64,000 nt of DNA, taken from positions 53,131,633-53,195,632 of the forward strand of contig NC_089584.1 of the NCBI RefSeq assembly GCF_019320115.1, given 5' to 3'. Source of the DNA: Miscanthus floridulus. Lineage: Eukaryota > Streptophyta > Magnoliopsida > Poales > Poaceae. Shown piece after piece: positions 35,671 through 47,400 of the stretch. The notes under the pieces are model-generated. The model saw nothing but the letters and a program-made list of their open reading frames with translations, made no database searches and was not told the DNA's origin. Every line of letters starts with the position of its first letter. The stretch's first letter is position 1. Position numbers and translations under genes: made by a program.

Positions 35671-38600
35671 TGTAACACCTCGGGTGTTAGCCTTGCATAA
35701 CTTGACTTGCATAACATGAGCATGATCATCACGCATTCATAAACAAGCATTTACAATTGAAACATTGAATTGAAACATATGCAACGTTGCTTGTTATTGC
35801 ATGTTTCTTTGTACATATGCAAATGATCATGAATGTAAACATGTACTTGGTAGATTTGAGTCACCAAAATGTTTGGCAATGCTTAGGTTCACAAATGGAA
35901 CATGGATCATGAATGTCATTTTTCATGGTCAAGTCTTTAAGGCATATTTCATGTGATTACTTTCAATAGCTCTATGAGTGACTACTACATGAAATGATTG
36001 AATGGCCTTGCAAATTGCTTAAACATGCTTAGGGTATCATTATGAACAACTTTGGTATTTAGGGCTAGGGCTAGTTTGGTCATTAAGCCATGCTTTGATG
36101 TGTTTCCTCTTTTAAATGTGACATGTTTGACCAAATTGGAACTAGGTGTTAGAGACCTTGCATGGAGGAGTTCACTAAAGCAATGTTGTAGTGTTTGACA
36201 TAAGGAACAACTTTGATTTTTGGGCCCTTGACTGATTCAGCTCCCAACATGTGTGAAATTGGATTTCAAAAATCATCAAATCACTGATTTCAGCACTTAG
36301 CAAATTTCGCTAAGTCATGAACACTGATCGACTGACAGGCTCACTTTGGGGATGATTTTACTCGGTTTATGTTGCGAATTAGAGTATGCTGCCTTAACAA
36401 GAGTTGGAGATGGTACATAGATCTACAAGTTTGTTGTTGACAGATTTTCGATTTTGCTGCATGGTTTAAGTGAACGAACGTCAGCAAACCGCGCTGTCAG
36501 GCATGAACGATTGCTTGTCTGACGAACTGAATCGCCGTTTCGGTGGCCGACCGGCGCAGAGCATTGCCACCGCGTGGCATGAGAATCGGCCGCGCGTCAC
36601 CGCCGGTCTGTCCGCGCAGGCCACGACACGCCTGGGCGCGCCTTCATCACGCCAGCGCCCGCCCGCACTCAGCCGTGCTCCATTTTTGCTTTGCCTCGGC
36701 CTTTCTTCCTCGCAGTAGCAGCCACCAAGCTCTCGCAGCTCCGCCGTCACCATAGCCGCGCACAGCTCGTGCCTAGCCACTCCAGCACCACCGTCATAGC
36801 TCCACCATCTCCCCAGCACCCCATTGCTTCTCCCCGTGCCCGCTGACAGCACTTGGTAAGCCGCCGCAGCGCATGCAAGCTCACCGGAGTTCCGCCGTGA
36901 GCCCCGTCGTCATGGCCACGCCGCCACAGTCCTTCTCCCGCTCTGTTGGCTAGCGCGCTAGGTCCCCTAGCATTCATAGATGCTTGTCCGCACCTTTGGT
37001 TGAGCCGCTGAGGTTGTCACCGGTGTACCACCGACGTCCCGCCCCGCTATTCCGCCATGGTCGCTGCTGTCAGCTCTAGAGTCGATGATAAGTCCAGCCA
37101 TGTGGCTCAGTAGGTTCGCTAGGTCACGTAGATCACGTAGCGTAGATGTCATCGCTCGGCGAAGCTCGCCGTCGACGAGCCGTAGCCGCGCAGTGCCCAG
37201 CAGCGCCGCTGCTCTGCTTCGAGTCAATGACATGTGGGGTCCCCTGACCACCGGGTCCCACCGGTCAGCGACTCCGTGTTTGAAGGCTAACTCATTTGAT
37301 TCCAGTTTTTGATTTCTTTTGTGATTTTCATATCTTCAGTTTGGTAGCTCCTAAATTTGTGAAATAAATATGGTTGTGTTCCTTAGGAAGTGTAGTATTT
37401 AAGAAAAATATGTTCTTGGTTTCAACAGTAGAAATTTCTGGAGATTTAAATAAGGATTTGAAATGTGCTTTTGAATGCATTCAAATTTGTTTATTTTATA
37501 TCTAGAGTTCCTTGTGCTCCAAAAATTATGAAATTTTTGTGGTAAGCTAGTCTTAGCATATATGAACTCTGGTAAAAATTTGAAGGACCAGTGCATGTGT
37601 AGAATTATAGTTATAGATTTTTCTTTTATGGCTAGTCAATCCTTGCATGAATTTTTATAAATTATTTATGAGTCCAAAATTCATGAAATTTGTTGGAGGT
37701 AATCCTAGTACCATATGTATGTTAAGAAAAATAGGAAATCTGTTGCTTGACACTTTTCAATAGGATTTTCCATTTATGCTATTTCAAGCCTTGCTGCCTT
37801 ATCATTTTTGTATAGAATGTTCTACTTAGTAAAATGACATGAAATTTTTATAGTAGTCCTTTTATAGCATTAGTAAGGCACTGTAAATTTTTAAGAATTT
37901 AATAAGTATGTCTGATATATGTTTAGTATTTAACCTAGATATCTAAATAAAATAATAAAGGTAATTAAATAAATAGTTTGGACTTCACAATTATATTATC
38001 TTAACTGTATTTGGTATGCTTAAACTATTGGTAGATTCTATGTTGTCAAATTTTGAATGATTACATGAAGTAGAAGTATTATTACTTTATATTGCATGTT
38101 AAATAGTTTCCGGACTAATTCTAGAGTGTGACTGAGTTGCATATTGAAACTGATGTGTACTATAAAAATGGTTAATAACAAAGTTGTAGAGAATTTGATA
38201 AGCTTTCCAGAAAGTCCTAGGATCATTGTTTTTGGATTAGTAGAACTCTAGTTATGAGTGAAACAAGTAGCTACTGTTTGTGGCATAGTCGATGCATTGT
38301 AGAAGTAGTTAAGTAATAATCGAGAAGAGATATGCACCTACTCAATCAACGTGATGCACTTGTTAACATATATGCATTCGTAATACTTATGCCATACTCA
38401 TGCATCTAGGATCGAAGGAAGAGATCACGTTGCTGGAATTCGAAGAAGCAGAGGAAGGGAACCAGCAGGAGGATCCGCAAGCCGCAGCTCCCGAAGGCGT
38501 GGAGCAGAACCCTGAAGAGCTTCTGGAGTGCCCTGACCACCGCCCTACTTCCTTTCTGCGAGGCAAGCCCCGGAGCATTATAAGTCTCCCAGTAATTTAC

Positions 38601-40063
38601 AAATGTTTACTACGTATTTATGATTGATGCATTAGGTTATAAGAGTTGAATGAAACCACTTGATGCATGTACATTCCTTGTCTAGATATTACACCTTTAA
38701 CCGGTATAGGTCCAGGATCGAATATATATGCTTAGCCATGCTTAGACCGGTAGAAGTCGGGTGATGTCCTGTCACCTGCGAGATATAGGTGGATACCGGA
38801 GCACGGTTGGCTATATCTGCTATCGTGGAACAGAACCATGAGGTAAAAATAAATTGAGACCGGACGGGAAGTCGATAGAGAAGCAACAAGGCATGGAGGT
38901 CTTGGGTGTGGACTTATCCCCGTCTGTGTCGATTAAGGACCGTACCGTTGTTGGCGCTTCTGACAAGATTGAACGCATGCCTCTCACTTAGCTGGCCGGA
39001 TAACTCGTTCCGACCGCGAAGCCGAGTAATTCAACTCAGGCCAGGAACCATTCTGTTGTGCGCTCCTTCTGGGGAACTGATCAGACTGAGCCCAAGGGCA
39101 GGCTTGGCCTGAGCATCCTAGGCATCTGGTGTTCTAGATTGTGCGGCGCGGTACGGACCCACGAAATGTGTACCTGAGTTGTACCAAAGGTGACCTAAGA
39201 CTATCATGGCTGGTAGATCTGGGTTTGTGTTAGGAATAAATTCCCAGCTAGTAGAAATCGATTCGAATCGCCGTCTCTCCCGGATAGTGAGAAACTTGGC
39301 TAGTCCCAACATCGTAGCAACTATATTATGAAACATGATGGTTCAGATGAATATGGAATTACAATACCTGCTATGGTTACTATTGTATGCTTCTAAATGA
39401 TATACCACATGTTTGGCACAGGATAGTTGCTAATCTAGAAATGGATAGTTATAATTAACTTGATAAAGGAATCATAATTGTACAACGGGTAATTGCCTTT
39501 TACGCAAAATGTTGTCAAGTTACAGTCCACTTATACAGCCTTGCATAATCCTTGGAGTCATTTTATTTCTGGTTCATGACGGGTAAGTCTAGCTGAGTAC
39601 CTTCTCGTACTCAGGGTTTATTTTCCCATTGTTGCAGATGGCACTGTGTATCATGGGTATTGCAAGAGTTGCTTCTATCCCACTGTGGATGAGGAGTAAG
39701 CCTTGGGCAGGCTTCCTTAGTAATTCCTATCTTTGCTTTTGTGGACCGTGATCTGGCTTGGCACTGTATCAAACTATGTTGGAAACTTTATCTTCGAACT
39801 TATTTGCTTCCGCTTTATTTATCAAACTGGGTTTGTAATAACTTTTATTCGTACTCTGATTGATGAAAAGTATCTGTGAACTTTATGTAATATGTGGCAT
39901 GTATGTTGAATCCTGTACGATCTTGGTTGTTGTAAATCGTTTATCGAGACCCGTCATGGTACTCGACGGACTACTAGGTTTATATGGGTTCAAGTATGAC
40001 AGTGCGACCGCTTGCGGATTGCCATTGTACTTGTATTCTTATAAATTGGTCGGTTCTGCGACA
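35671..40063 (+). repeat. Element C1 3' LTR
   Basis: 4393 bp, nearly identical to the 5' LTR. It includes the acidic ORF at 38400-38627 (75 codons, open) and the hairpin at 39593-39614. CpG sites in the core at 36480-37290 are more often changed to CA or TG than in the 5' LTR. Confidence 0.95.
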
Positions 40064-40068
40064 CCAAA

Positions 40069-43000
40069 CTCCTTTAATCAAAGTTGGAGTACTCATATAG
40101 CTCTACAACATGGAGCAATTGGTTGGAGCAACCATCAAACGATTAGAGAACTAGAGGATGAAGATTGTTGTTTCAGTCAAGGAGATTGCCGCTGGAACAT
40201 CTTCAAAAATGGCATCGTGGTCGACCGGTCACAGGGGACGCGCGCCGCGTGGCCCTCGTGCTCGCTCGCATGCTCGCCATCGCACCCTGCTCGCCTATTT
40301 GGAGGACCCGACGCTGCCTCACTCTCCCTCTCTCCCATTCTCCCTCATTCGCCTGCCTCGCTCAGTCGCTCAGTAGCCATGGCCGACCGGCAGAGCTAAC
40401 TGCCACCACCTGCCCTCGCTGCTCTATTACTCCTCAGCCCTAGCTGCAAACTCTAGTGCCCTCACCCTCTCCAGTCACACCTCTAGCACCTTCCTCGGCT
40501 GTCGAAGCTGTGCCCCCGTCGCTGCCGCACTGCTTCAGGCCACCAGCGCCATGGTCGTGCGTGGTCGGGCCACCATAGGCCATCGTGGGATGAGCTAAAG
40601 CCCTGTGCGGGTGCGCGCAGGCTAGGGCTTGCTGCGGCCCTGATGCTCACCGCCGAAGGTCGACCACCTCACTGGAAAATTGAGTCGCCATCGACCTCCT
40701 CTGCTCCAACTTGCGTCAGGGGCCTCGCGTTCAAATAGAAACAAGTCCAAGGGGTTTTCTGCATTGTTTGTGACTCATGTGAACAGTTACTAGAAGGACC
40801 TCCTTGCTGGAATCTATTTTCATGAAAGTTTAGGGGCCTTGGTGCAAATCTGTTTTTCTTTTATGGCTAAAACTTTAGAAAATCATAATAAATTATAGAA
40901 AATGAGGACTTTTTGGAATCCTTGTTAGTAGATCTATGCAGTAGAGTCATCTTGGGATAGGTGTTAGTAGAATTGTTTTGCTATTTTTATTTATCTATGT
41001 TAATTAGGGTTTTCTAGGATTAAATTTGTATATAAAGTTGTGTTGCTCCACTTGCTATGAAATTTTTATGGTAGGCTACTGATGCTATGTGTGTGCTGTG
41101 GTAAAAATTTCATAGTGATTGGATTCACTATGATTGAGTTATTGATTTAACTTGTTTATTGCTTGATAAATGGTTTTAAATAAGTTATAATTTTTATGTA
41201 GGTGTAAAAATGGAAAATGTGGTTCCACTACCTTTGTATGATGTTGTGCTACCATGATAACATATAATATGGCATGTGTTTGCGGAAAAGTGGTGTGTTT
41301 TAGATTTATCTTGCTCTCACATGTTTCTTGCATTAGTAATTTGTATTTTTAGTAATAATTAATCTATAAAACATGAGCATGTAAGATTTGTACAGTAATC
41401 ATGTTTTGTCATCATCTATCTCTAATAAAAATTTGAGATCCAAATGAGATGTTTGCAACATCACCTATAATTAATATATAGGTTTTTATATATAGAAAAG
41501 CTAATGAAAGTTTGTTAGTAAATGCTTGTATTTATGCCATGTAATACTTCTAATAATTGGTACTAGGTAATGTGATTGCTTGGTTTTAGTTAGGAGTTGC
41601 ATGGAGCTGCATATATAGCAACAAAATGTTAGTTGTTAACAACCTAAATGGTAAATTCATATAGTTGTATCTTTGATGTTATGGTTGTATGTACAGTATG
41701 TGTGGTGGTGATATTTTCGTGATGCAAATTATGTTTTATATAGATATGTTAAATATAAAAGTTGTAGATAATTTTCTTATCTTACTTTTCCTAAAATTTC
41801 ATGATTTTAGGCCTGATGGTTTAGGAGTTATAGATTTTAGAATTTTTCTGTCTGGTTTTGCATGTCCTCTGGACAGATCTGAATGATTGTATTGTTTGGC
41901 TTATGTAAACATGGAATCATGTATTGGTGATAATAGGAGAGTTGTAGTGCTTTTCCTAATATTTCTAAAATGTCAAAGATCACTATTTTTGGTAGTCTAG
42001 AACTCTAGTGATTGCTATTCAAAGTGGAATGGCAGATTCTGTCCAAATCTGGACAGAGATGCCTTCTTGATGTTGTTTAACTTTGTTAGCTGTAGAATCA
42101 TCTTAAGATGATAATAAGAAAGTTATAGGTAACTCATCTTAAGATGATAATAAGAAAGTTATAGGTAACTTAATAATCTTTCCATAAAGTTAAGAATCAT
42201 GCTTGTTGGATGATTAGAATTCTAGTTATGCATTTTCGAAGTTCATGACAGTTTTCTGTCCTAGTTGGTGCAGATCTTCTTATTAGTGTTTTTCACCATT
42301 GTTAACCTTTGAATCCGCTCTAGATGTAAATAACAAAGTTGTAGGAAATTTCTTACTCTTTCCAGAAAGTCTAGGATCACCTTTGTTTGATGCTTATAAC
42401 TCCAGTTATAGTTAAATTGAATGGCTGCTATGTTGCTGTCCAATTTTTGTGCATATACTTGAAGTTGATTGCTTATGCTTGATCTTGATTTTGTGATTGA
42501 TAGGAGTAGCTGGTGCTAGATGGTTGCTTAAAGTAGCTTAACTTGAGTGCCTCATTGGTGAAAGTTTGATGTTATTTTCTTCTAACTTACCATGATAGGT
42601 TTGTGCAATAATTAGTTAAACAACTTGCCCTCTAAGTGCTTATGTCTTGAGGTGTAACCTGATGCTGGTCTTGAATGCTTTTATATGATGCATCTCATGT
42701 TACCATTCTTCGCATTCATGCACTTGTATTGTTGCATCTCATCTAGGTATGCTAGATGCACAACTGTGTGGACGTGAAGCACGTGATGATGGAGTCGAAC
42801 CAGAAGACGGTGTTGGTGGACCTATCCCGAAGATGGAAGGACCCCTAGAGTACATGCCTGAATAGGAGATGCTCGCCAAGCGAGTGTCATCTAATGAACA
42901 CTGACCTAGTGTTGGATTCCTAGGCAAGCCACTGGAGCATTCTAAGCCTCCTATGTTTTTACAAATATCACTTGCGTCCTTTATATTTGATGCATGAAGT

Positions 43001-43588
43001 ACTAGGGGTTGATTGGAACCACTTGCTGCATATACTTTCCTTGTCCAGACAAATATATCTTGAATCCTATGTAGGTCTAGGATCAAATATATGCTTAGCC
43101 ATGCTTAGTCCGGATAGAAATCAGGGTGATTTCATATCGCCTGCTAGATATAGGTAGATATTTGATCACAGGTTGGCTATAATTGCTATCGTGGAAATAA
43201 CCATGTGTTGATAAATAAAAGGCGACTGGGTAGGATTGTGATAGAGAAGCAACAAGGCATGGAGGTCTTGGTGCCTATTTATCCCCGTCTATGTCAATTA
43301 AGGACCGATTCGCTGTACGTCCTCATGTCATATTGAACGCATGCCTAGCACTTAGTTGTCCAGATAAGTGGTTCCGGCCATGAAGCCGAGTAGCTCAACT
43401 CAGGCCAGGACCCGGTAAGTGAAAGTGCACACACTGGAGGAAGTAAGGATGTGCGGGGAGCTAGTGGTGTGAGTCCAAGGGCAAGCCAGGCCTGAACTTC
43501 TTGGTAGACTGGTAGTATCCCTGAGGGTGCGACACTGCTCGGACCCACGACTATACCTAAGTTGTACCAAAGGTGACCAAAGACTATC
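40069..43588 (+). repeat. Element D 5' LTR, second part, truncated
   Basis: Resumes after the right CCAAA of C1. It has a GC-rich core at 40180-40740, AT-rich middle, and motifs shared with C LTRs near 43040-43588 (for example AGTTGTACCAAAGGTGACC). It stops after AGACTATC, where D and C LTRs would continue for another 0.8-0.9 kb. A 36-bp unit beginning CATCTTAAGATG is duplicated in tandem at 42099-42170. Confidence 0.8.
42099..42170 (+). repeat. 36-bp tandem duplication in D 5' LTR
   Basis: Two exact copies of a 36-bp unit that starts with the palindrome CATCTTAAGATG and ends GGTAACT. The equivalent place in the D 3' LTR (about 46930) has one copy. Confidence 0.85.
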
Positions 43589-44433
43589 TACAACTTTTGT
43601 ATTCAACATATCTACAGAAAACATCATTTACATCATGAAAATATCATTACCTTCTGTATGTTTTTCCCTAAGAGGTTGCATCAGATCCAACCCTAGATAA
43701 CTATTGCTGCTTGGATACAAGGATTCCTTCAAATAATGATCATCGAAAACACTGAGTCAACAGAGTCAGCTATCACCTTCACCTGCTCACTCAACAGACT
43801 CAGATAATAAAGTGTTATCATTAGGGAAGGAGAACTGCACACATGGAACATTATGTAGTTTTCCATTGGTTGGCATCTGAGTGATTGAATGGTTACGACT
43901 GGCATAGATATTGTCTGTTGGCTACTAGGTTTCTCACAACCTTGGAGGATGCTTACCCCGTCTGCGATCTCATCCCTTATGAAAGGTTGTACTCAAGCTA
44001 CTTTGGTAGAGGACTACTTTTCAAACTTTGTGAAAGAACATGGAACCATTGTAATGAGTAGATTTCAGAAGCTTGCAGTCTAGGTACAAAGTTCACATGG
44101 TCCATGCTATATTCCTTAGGGAAATAGAGATTGTGGGTAATTGGTTTATGCTCTGTAGTACTCTCTGTATCCTGAGAAAGAAGTATTATGCTGTCTTGGA
44201 TTCCTCCCAAAGTAACAATGCTTCATGGCCGCCAATGAAGGAAATTCTTCAGACAAAACTTACTATGAAGGGCAAGTATTAGAAAGTGTCTTGACCAAAT
44301 TAGCCTCTCTGATACTCCAAAGTTAAGTAGCCTAATGCTATCACTGATGTTGGAAAATGGATGATATGCTTCTCTTCCCTTAACAGTCTTTCACATCGAA
44401 TCTCAGGGCGAGATTCTCAGTAAGGGGGAGGGA
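43589..44433 (+). other. Element D internal remnant with PPT
   Basis: What is left between the LTRs of D. No domain is recognisable. The end, GAATCTCAGGGCGAGATTC then TAAGGGGGAGGGA (44421-44433), parallels the sequence just before the C1 3' LTR and is the PPT. The inverted pair GAATCTC/GAGATTC just upstream could form a hairpin. Confidence 0.6.
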
Positions 44434-47400
44434 TGTAACACCCCAGGTGTTTGTCACCTAGTTAAGCAATGGGTTTGAGCTCAAACATGGCATGTGAAGT
44501 GGTGATGAAGGTGTCAAGATCAAATCTACAAGAGTGAGCTCCAACTTAAACTTGGACAACACACCCTACTTCCATGTGAACCCTTGTTAAGATTATGCAA
44601 GAGTAATGTTAAACATGCTTATTTCATGTACATTACATCAACATGCATCCATATTGACCAGTGGAAAAGTTTCATGAAGTTTGGAATCAAGAAGTCACAT
44701 GAAATGATAAGTTATAATCTTTCTTAGATTGCTTTATTAAGTGAATGGAATTATAGATCATCAACCAAACCTTGCTACTTTGCTAAAATGACTCTATTGA
44801 ACTTTACAACAAAAGTCATGTAGGGCTCATGTCGAGCAAAGGTCAAGAAAATGCCTCAATCGGTCTAAAACTCTAATTTAAGTTTTACCGTGATGCAATT
44901 TTGACTTGTGTTGACCAAATGCTTACATTGCTTGCATGGAGTTGCACCTTAAATAAAAGTTGAAGTTTGAGTGGAGTAGAACAAACTTTGTTTTTGGACC
45001 AAGAGCTAGATCAGCTTGTAAGAAAGTCAAACTAAGGCTCAAACTTTGAATCTGCAGCTGTTTTCAATACTTAAATTTTTTCAAATTCTGGAATTCATCG
45101 TCATCGACATTGGCATCTCGTGTTCTCAGTGATTTTGTTAAGTAATGTGATCGGGTCCCAAAATAAAAGTTGGAGTATACATTGTGGAGAAGAGCATGCA
45201 AAAGGAGGGCACTCCTTCGACCTTGTCTTTGACAATCGATTTTTGTATTTGATTAATCAGCGTCAACACGTTAACACTTGCTAATTGGGCGCTAATTAAC
45301 CATTGTTCCAAAGACCTAATGGCTGTGACCCCTTAATCAAGTTTGTAGAGCATCTAGAGGAGAGAAACTTTTCTATAGGCGCTAAGGTACGAATATGCTC
45401 CGAACATGTCGAAATCTAGACCCAAAGGCAGGCTTGTTCGCGCATGCCACCTGTTCGGTAGAATGCCCATGTGGCCACCATGCAAGCAGGGTGCCCCCAC
45501 CATGGCCAACACATGTCCCACCTCCATGCCATGCACCCCTGCCTTCCTCTCACATCGATGCTATGGTAGACACTCCCTCTTCACTCGCCTCGTCCTCCCC
45601 ATCCCTTTCCTCGCTCTCCAGCCTTGCACACGCGTGCAGAGCATGGTTACGCCATGGCCACCATGAGCTTGAGCTTGGCCACCATCATTCTTCGACCTCA
45701 GAGCGCCTCGTAGCCTAGAATCCACTGCCACCAGCTCTGTCGACCTCTCCTTGGCTTCGCGCGCCCCTCCACGGCCTTTCTTCGCCGCCGTAGCACGCGG
45801 CCACCGGTGCCGTGGCCGCCGCGGATGCTTATGCGAGCGGACATGCCAACCTAGCCAGCCTCCGGCCAAACTGAGTGGCCCCACGCATGTGCGCAGGCCC
45901 ATGGGTGCCCCGCAACTTCGCCGACGCCGACGATGACCATAGCCGTCGGAGCCGCGAGCCCGGCCACCCCCCCCCCCGCGCTGCCGTCGAGAGGAAGGAG
46001 AAGGGGGGACCATGCGTGTGAATAGGAAGTTTTCTAGGGGGTTAAGTGAAGAACCTGTGACTCTTTTGAATAGTGCTAAGAAGGACCTATTCGCTTGCAT
46101 TTAATTTATGTTTTCTGCAGGGACCCTAGTGCAAAAGCGTTTTCCTTTTCTTTTTCATTATATGCATATAATCAGCTGAACTTTGGAAAATTGTAGCAAA
46201 CTGTAGAAAAATCCAAAAAAGAGAAAATGAGGACTTTTTGGAATTCCATGTGAAATTATCAATGCAGTAGATCTATAATATGGCATGATTTAGTTTAAAG
46301 TTTTTGCTGTAAAAATCAATTTATGCAGTTAGGTTATTAATAACAGTCATGTCTTGTCTTTTTCATAACTTCAGTTGTAGAGCTCAAATAAATGTGAAAT
46401 GTTTATAGAGTGCTACTCAGGTGATGGTTGTTGTCTGGTAAAAATTTCAGGAGTTTAAAGCTTGATAGTTTAAGAGCTATAAAAATAACAAGTGCCATGT
46501 GTTGCTTTGCTCCTATTCTGAATAGGACTGCATGTTTGTATTAATTGGCTTAGTTAAGTTTTGAATTATGACTTTATGACAATATATGAGTTGTAGTACT
46601 TTTCTTAATATTTTCAAAAGGCTAAATAGTATAATTTTTGGTTAAGTAGATTTTTAGTTATTGTTGCTTAAATTTTTGTGGTTGTTTTTGCCCAAACCCA
46701 GACAGGGTTGCCTTGTTGGTATTGTGGGGCCTTTTTAATAGTATAATTAGCTTGAGGTATTTATAAAAAAGTTGTTTAGAATTTGCTAAGCTATGAAAAG
46801 TCTAGAACCACATTTATTGGACATGTATAACTCTAGTTATAGCTGTTTAAAGCGGTATGTTAGATTATGTCCATGTTTTGGATAGAGATGCAATTATTGG
46901 TTTAATTTACCTTGTTAACTATAGAATCATCTTAAGATGAAGAATAATAAAGTTGTAGGTAACTTCATAAGATTTTCAAAAAGTTATGATTCATGTTTGT
47001 TGGAGGTCTAGAACTCTAGTTATGATTCTCTGAAGTTTCTATCAGTTTTCTATACCATTGCTGTTTGGGCTGCATGTGTAGTTTTGCTTGTGCAATTATT
47101 TTCGTGGTGTAAATTATGTTTGCTGTGGTTGTGGTGAATACCAAAGTTGTAGGTAACTTCATAATCTAGCTTGTGCTAAATGTTCATTACCATAGGCCTG
47201 ATAATTTAGGAGCTATAGATTTTATAATTTCCTTGTCAGGTTTTGCATGCTCTCTGTACAGATCTAAATGATTGTGTTGTTGGACCCAACTAAGCTTTGA
47301 ATCATGTCTTGGAGATAGTGTAATAAGTGTAGTGATTTTCATGAGCTTTCCAAATTGTTAAAGATCACTCCTTTTAGGTGGTCAAAATCTCCAGTTATAA

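Larger units (their letters stand above)
24774..40063 (+). mobile_element. Element C1: complete Tekay/Del-like chromovirus with an extra ORF
   Basis: 15,290 bp with LTRs of 4388 and 4393 bp and the perfect duplication CCAAA at 24769-24773 and 40064-40068. Internal order: PBS 29164, extra ORF with histone-H3-like start 29929-30850, gag 31208, protease, RT, RNase H, integrase with GPY/F motif and C-terminal chromodomain to 35627, PPT 35657. The gypsy domain order with a chromodomain places it among chromoviruses, and the very long LTRs suggest Tekay/Del. Several frameshifts break gag-pol. It inserted in the 5' LTR of element D. Confidence 0.95.

Noticed and set aside
39860..40399. 179-codon ORF spanning the end of C1 and the D LTR
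   Set aside because: It crosses the insertion junction at 40063, so it is a chance fusion of LTR sequences.
45561..46100. 179-codon minus-strand ORF in the D LTR
   Set aside because: Lies in the GC-rich core with a poly-C run, no domain and no counterpart in the D 5' LTR.
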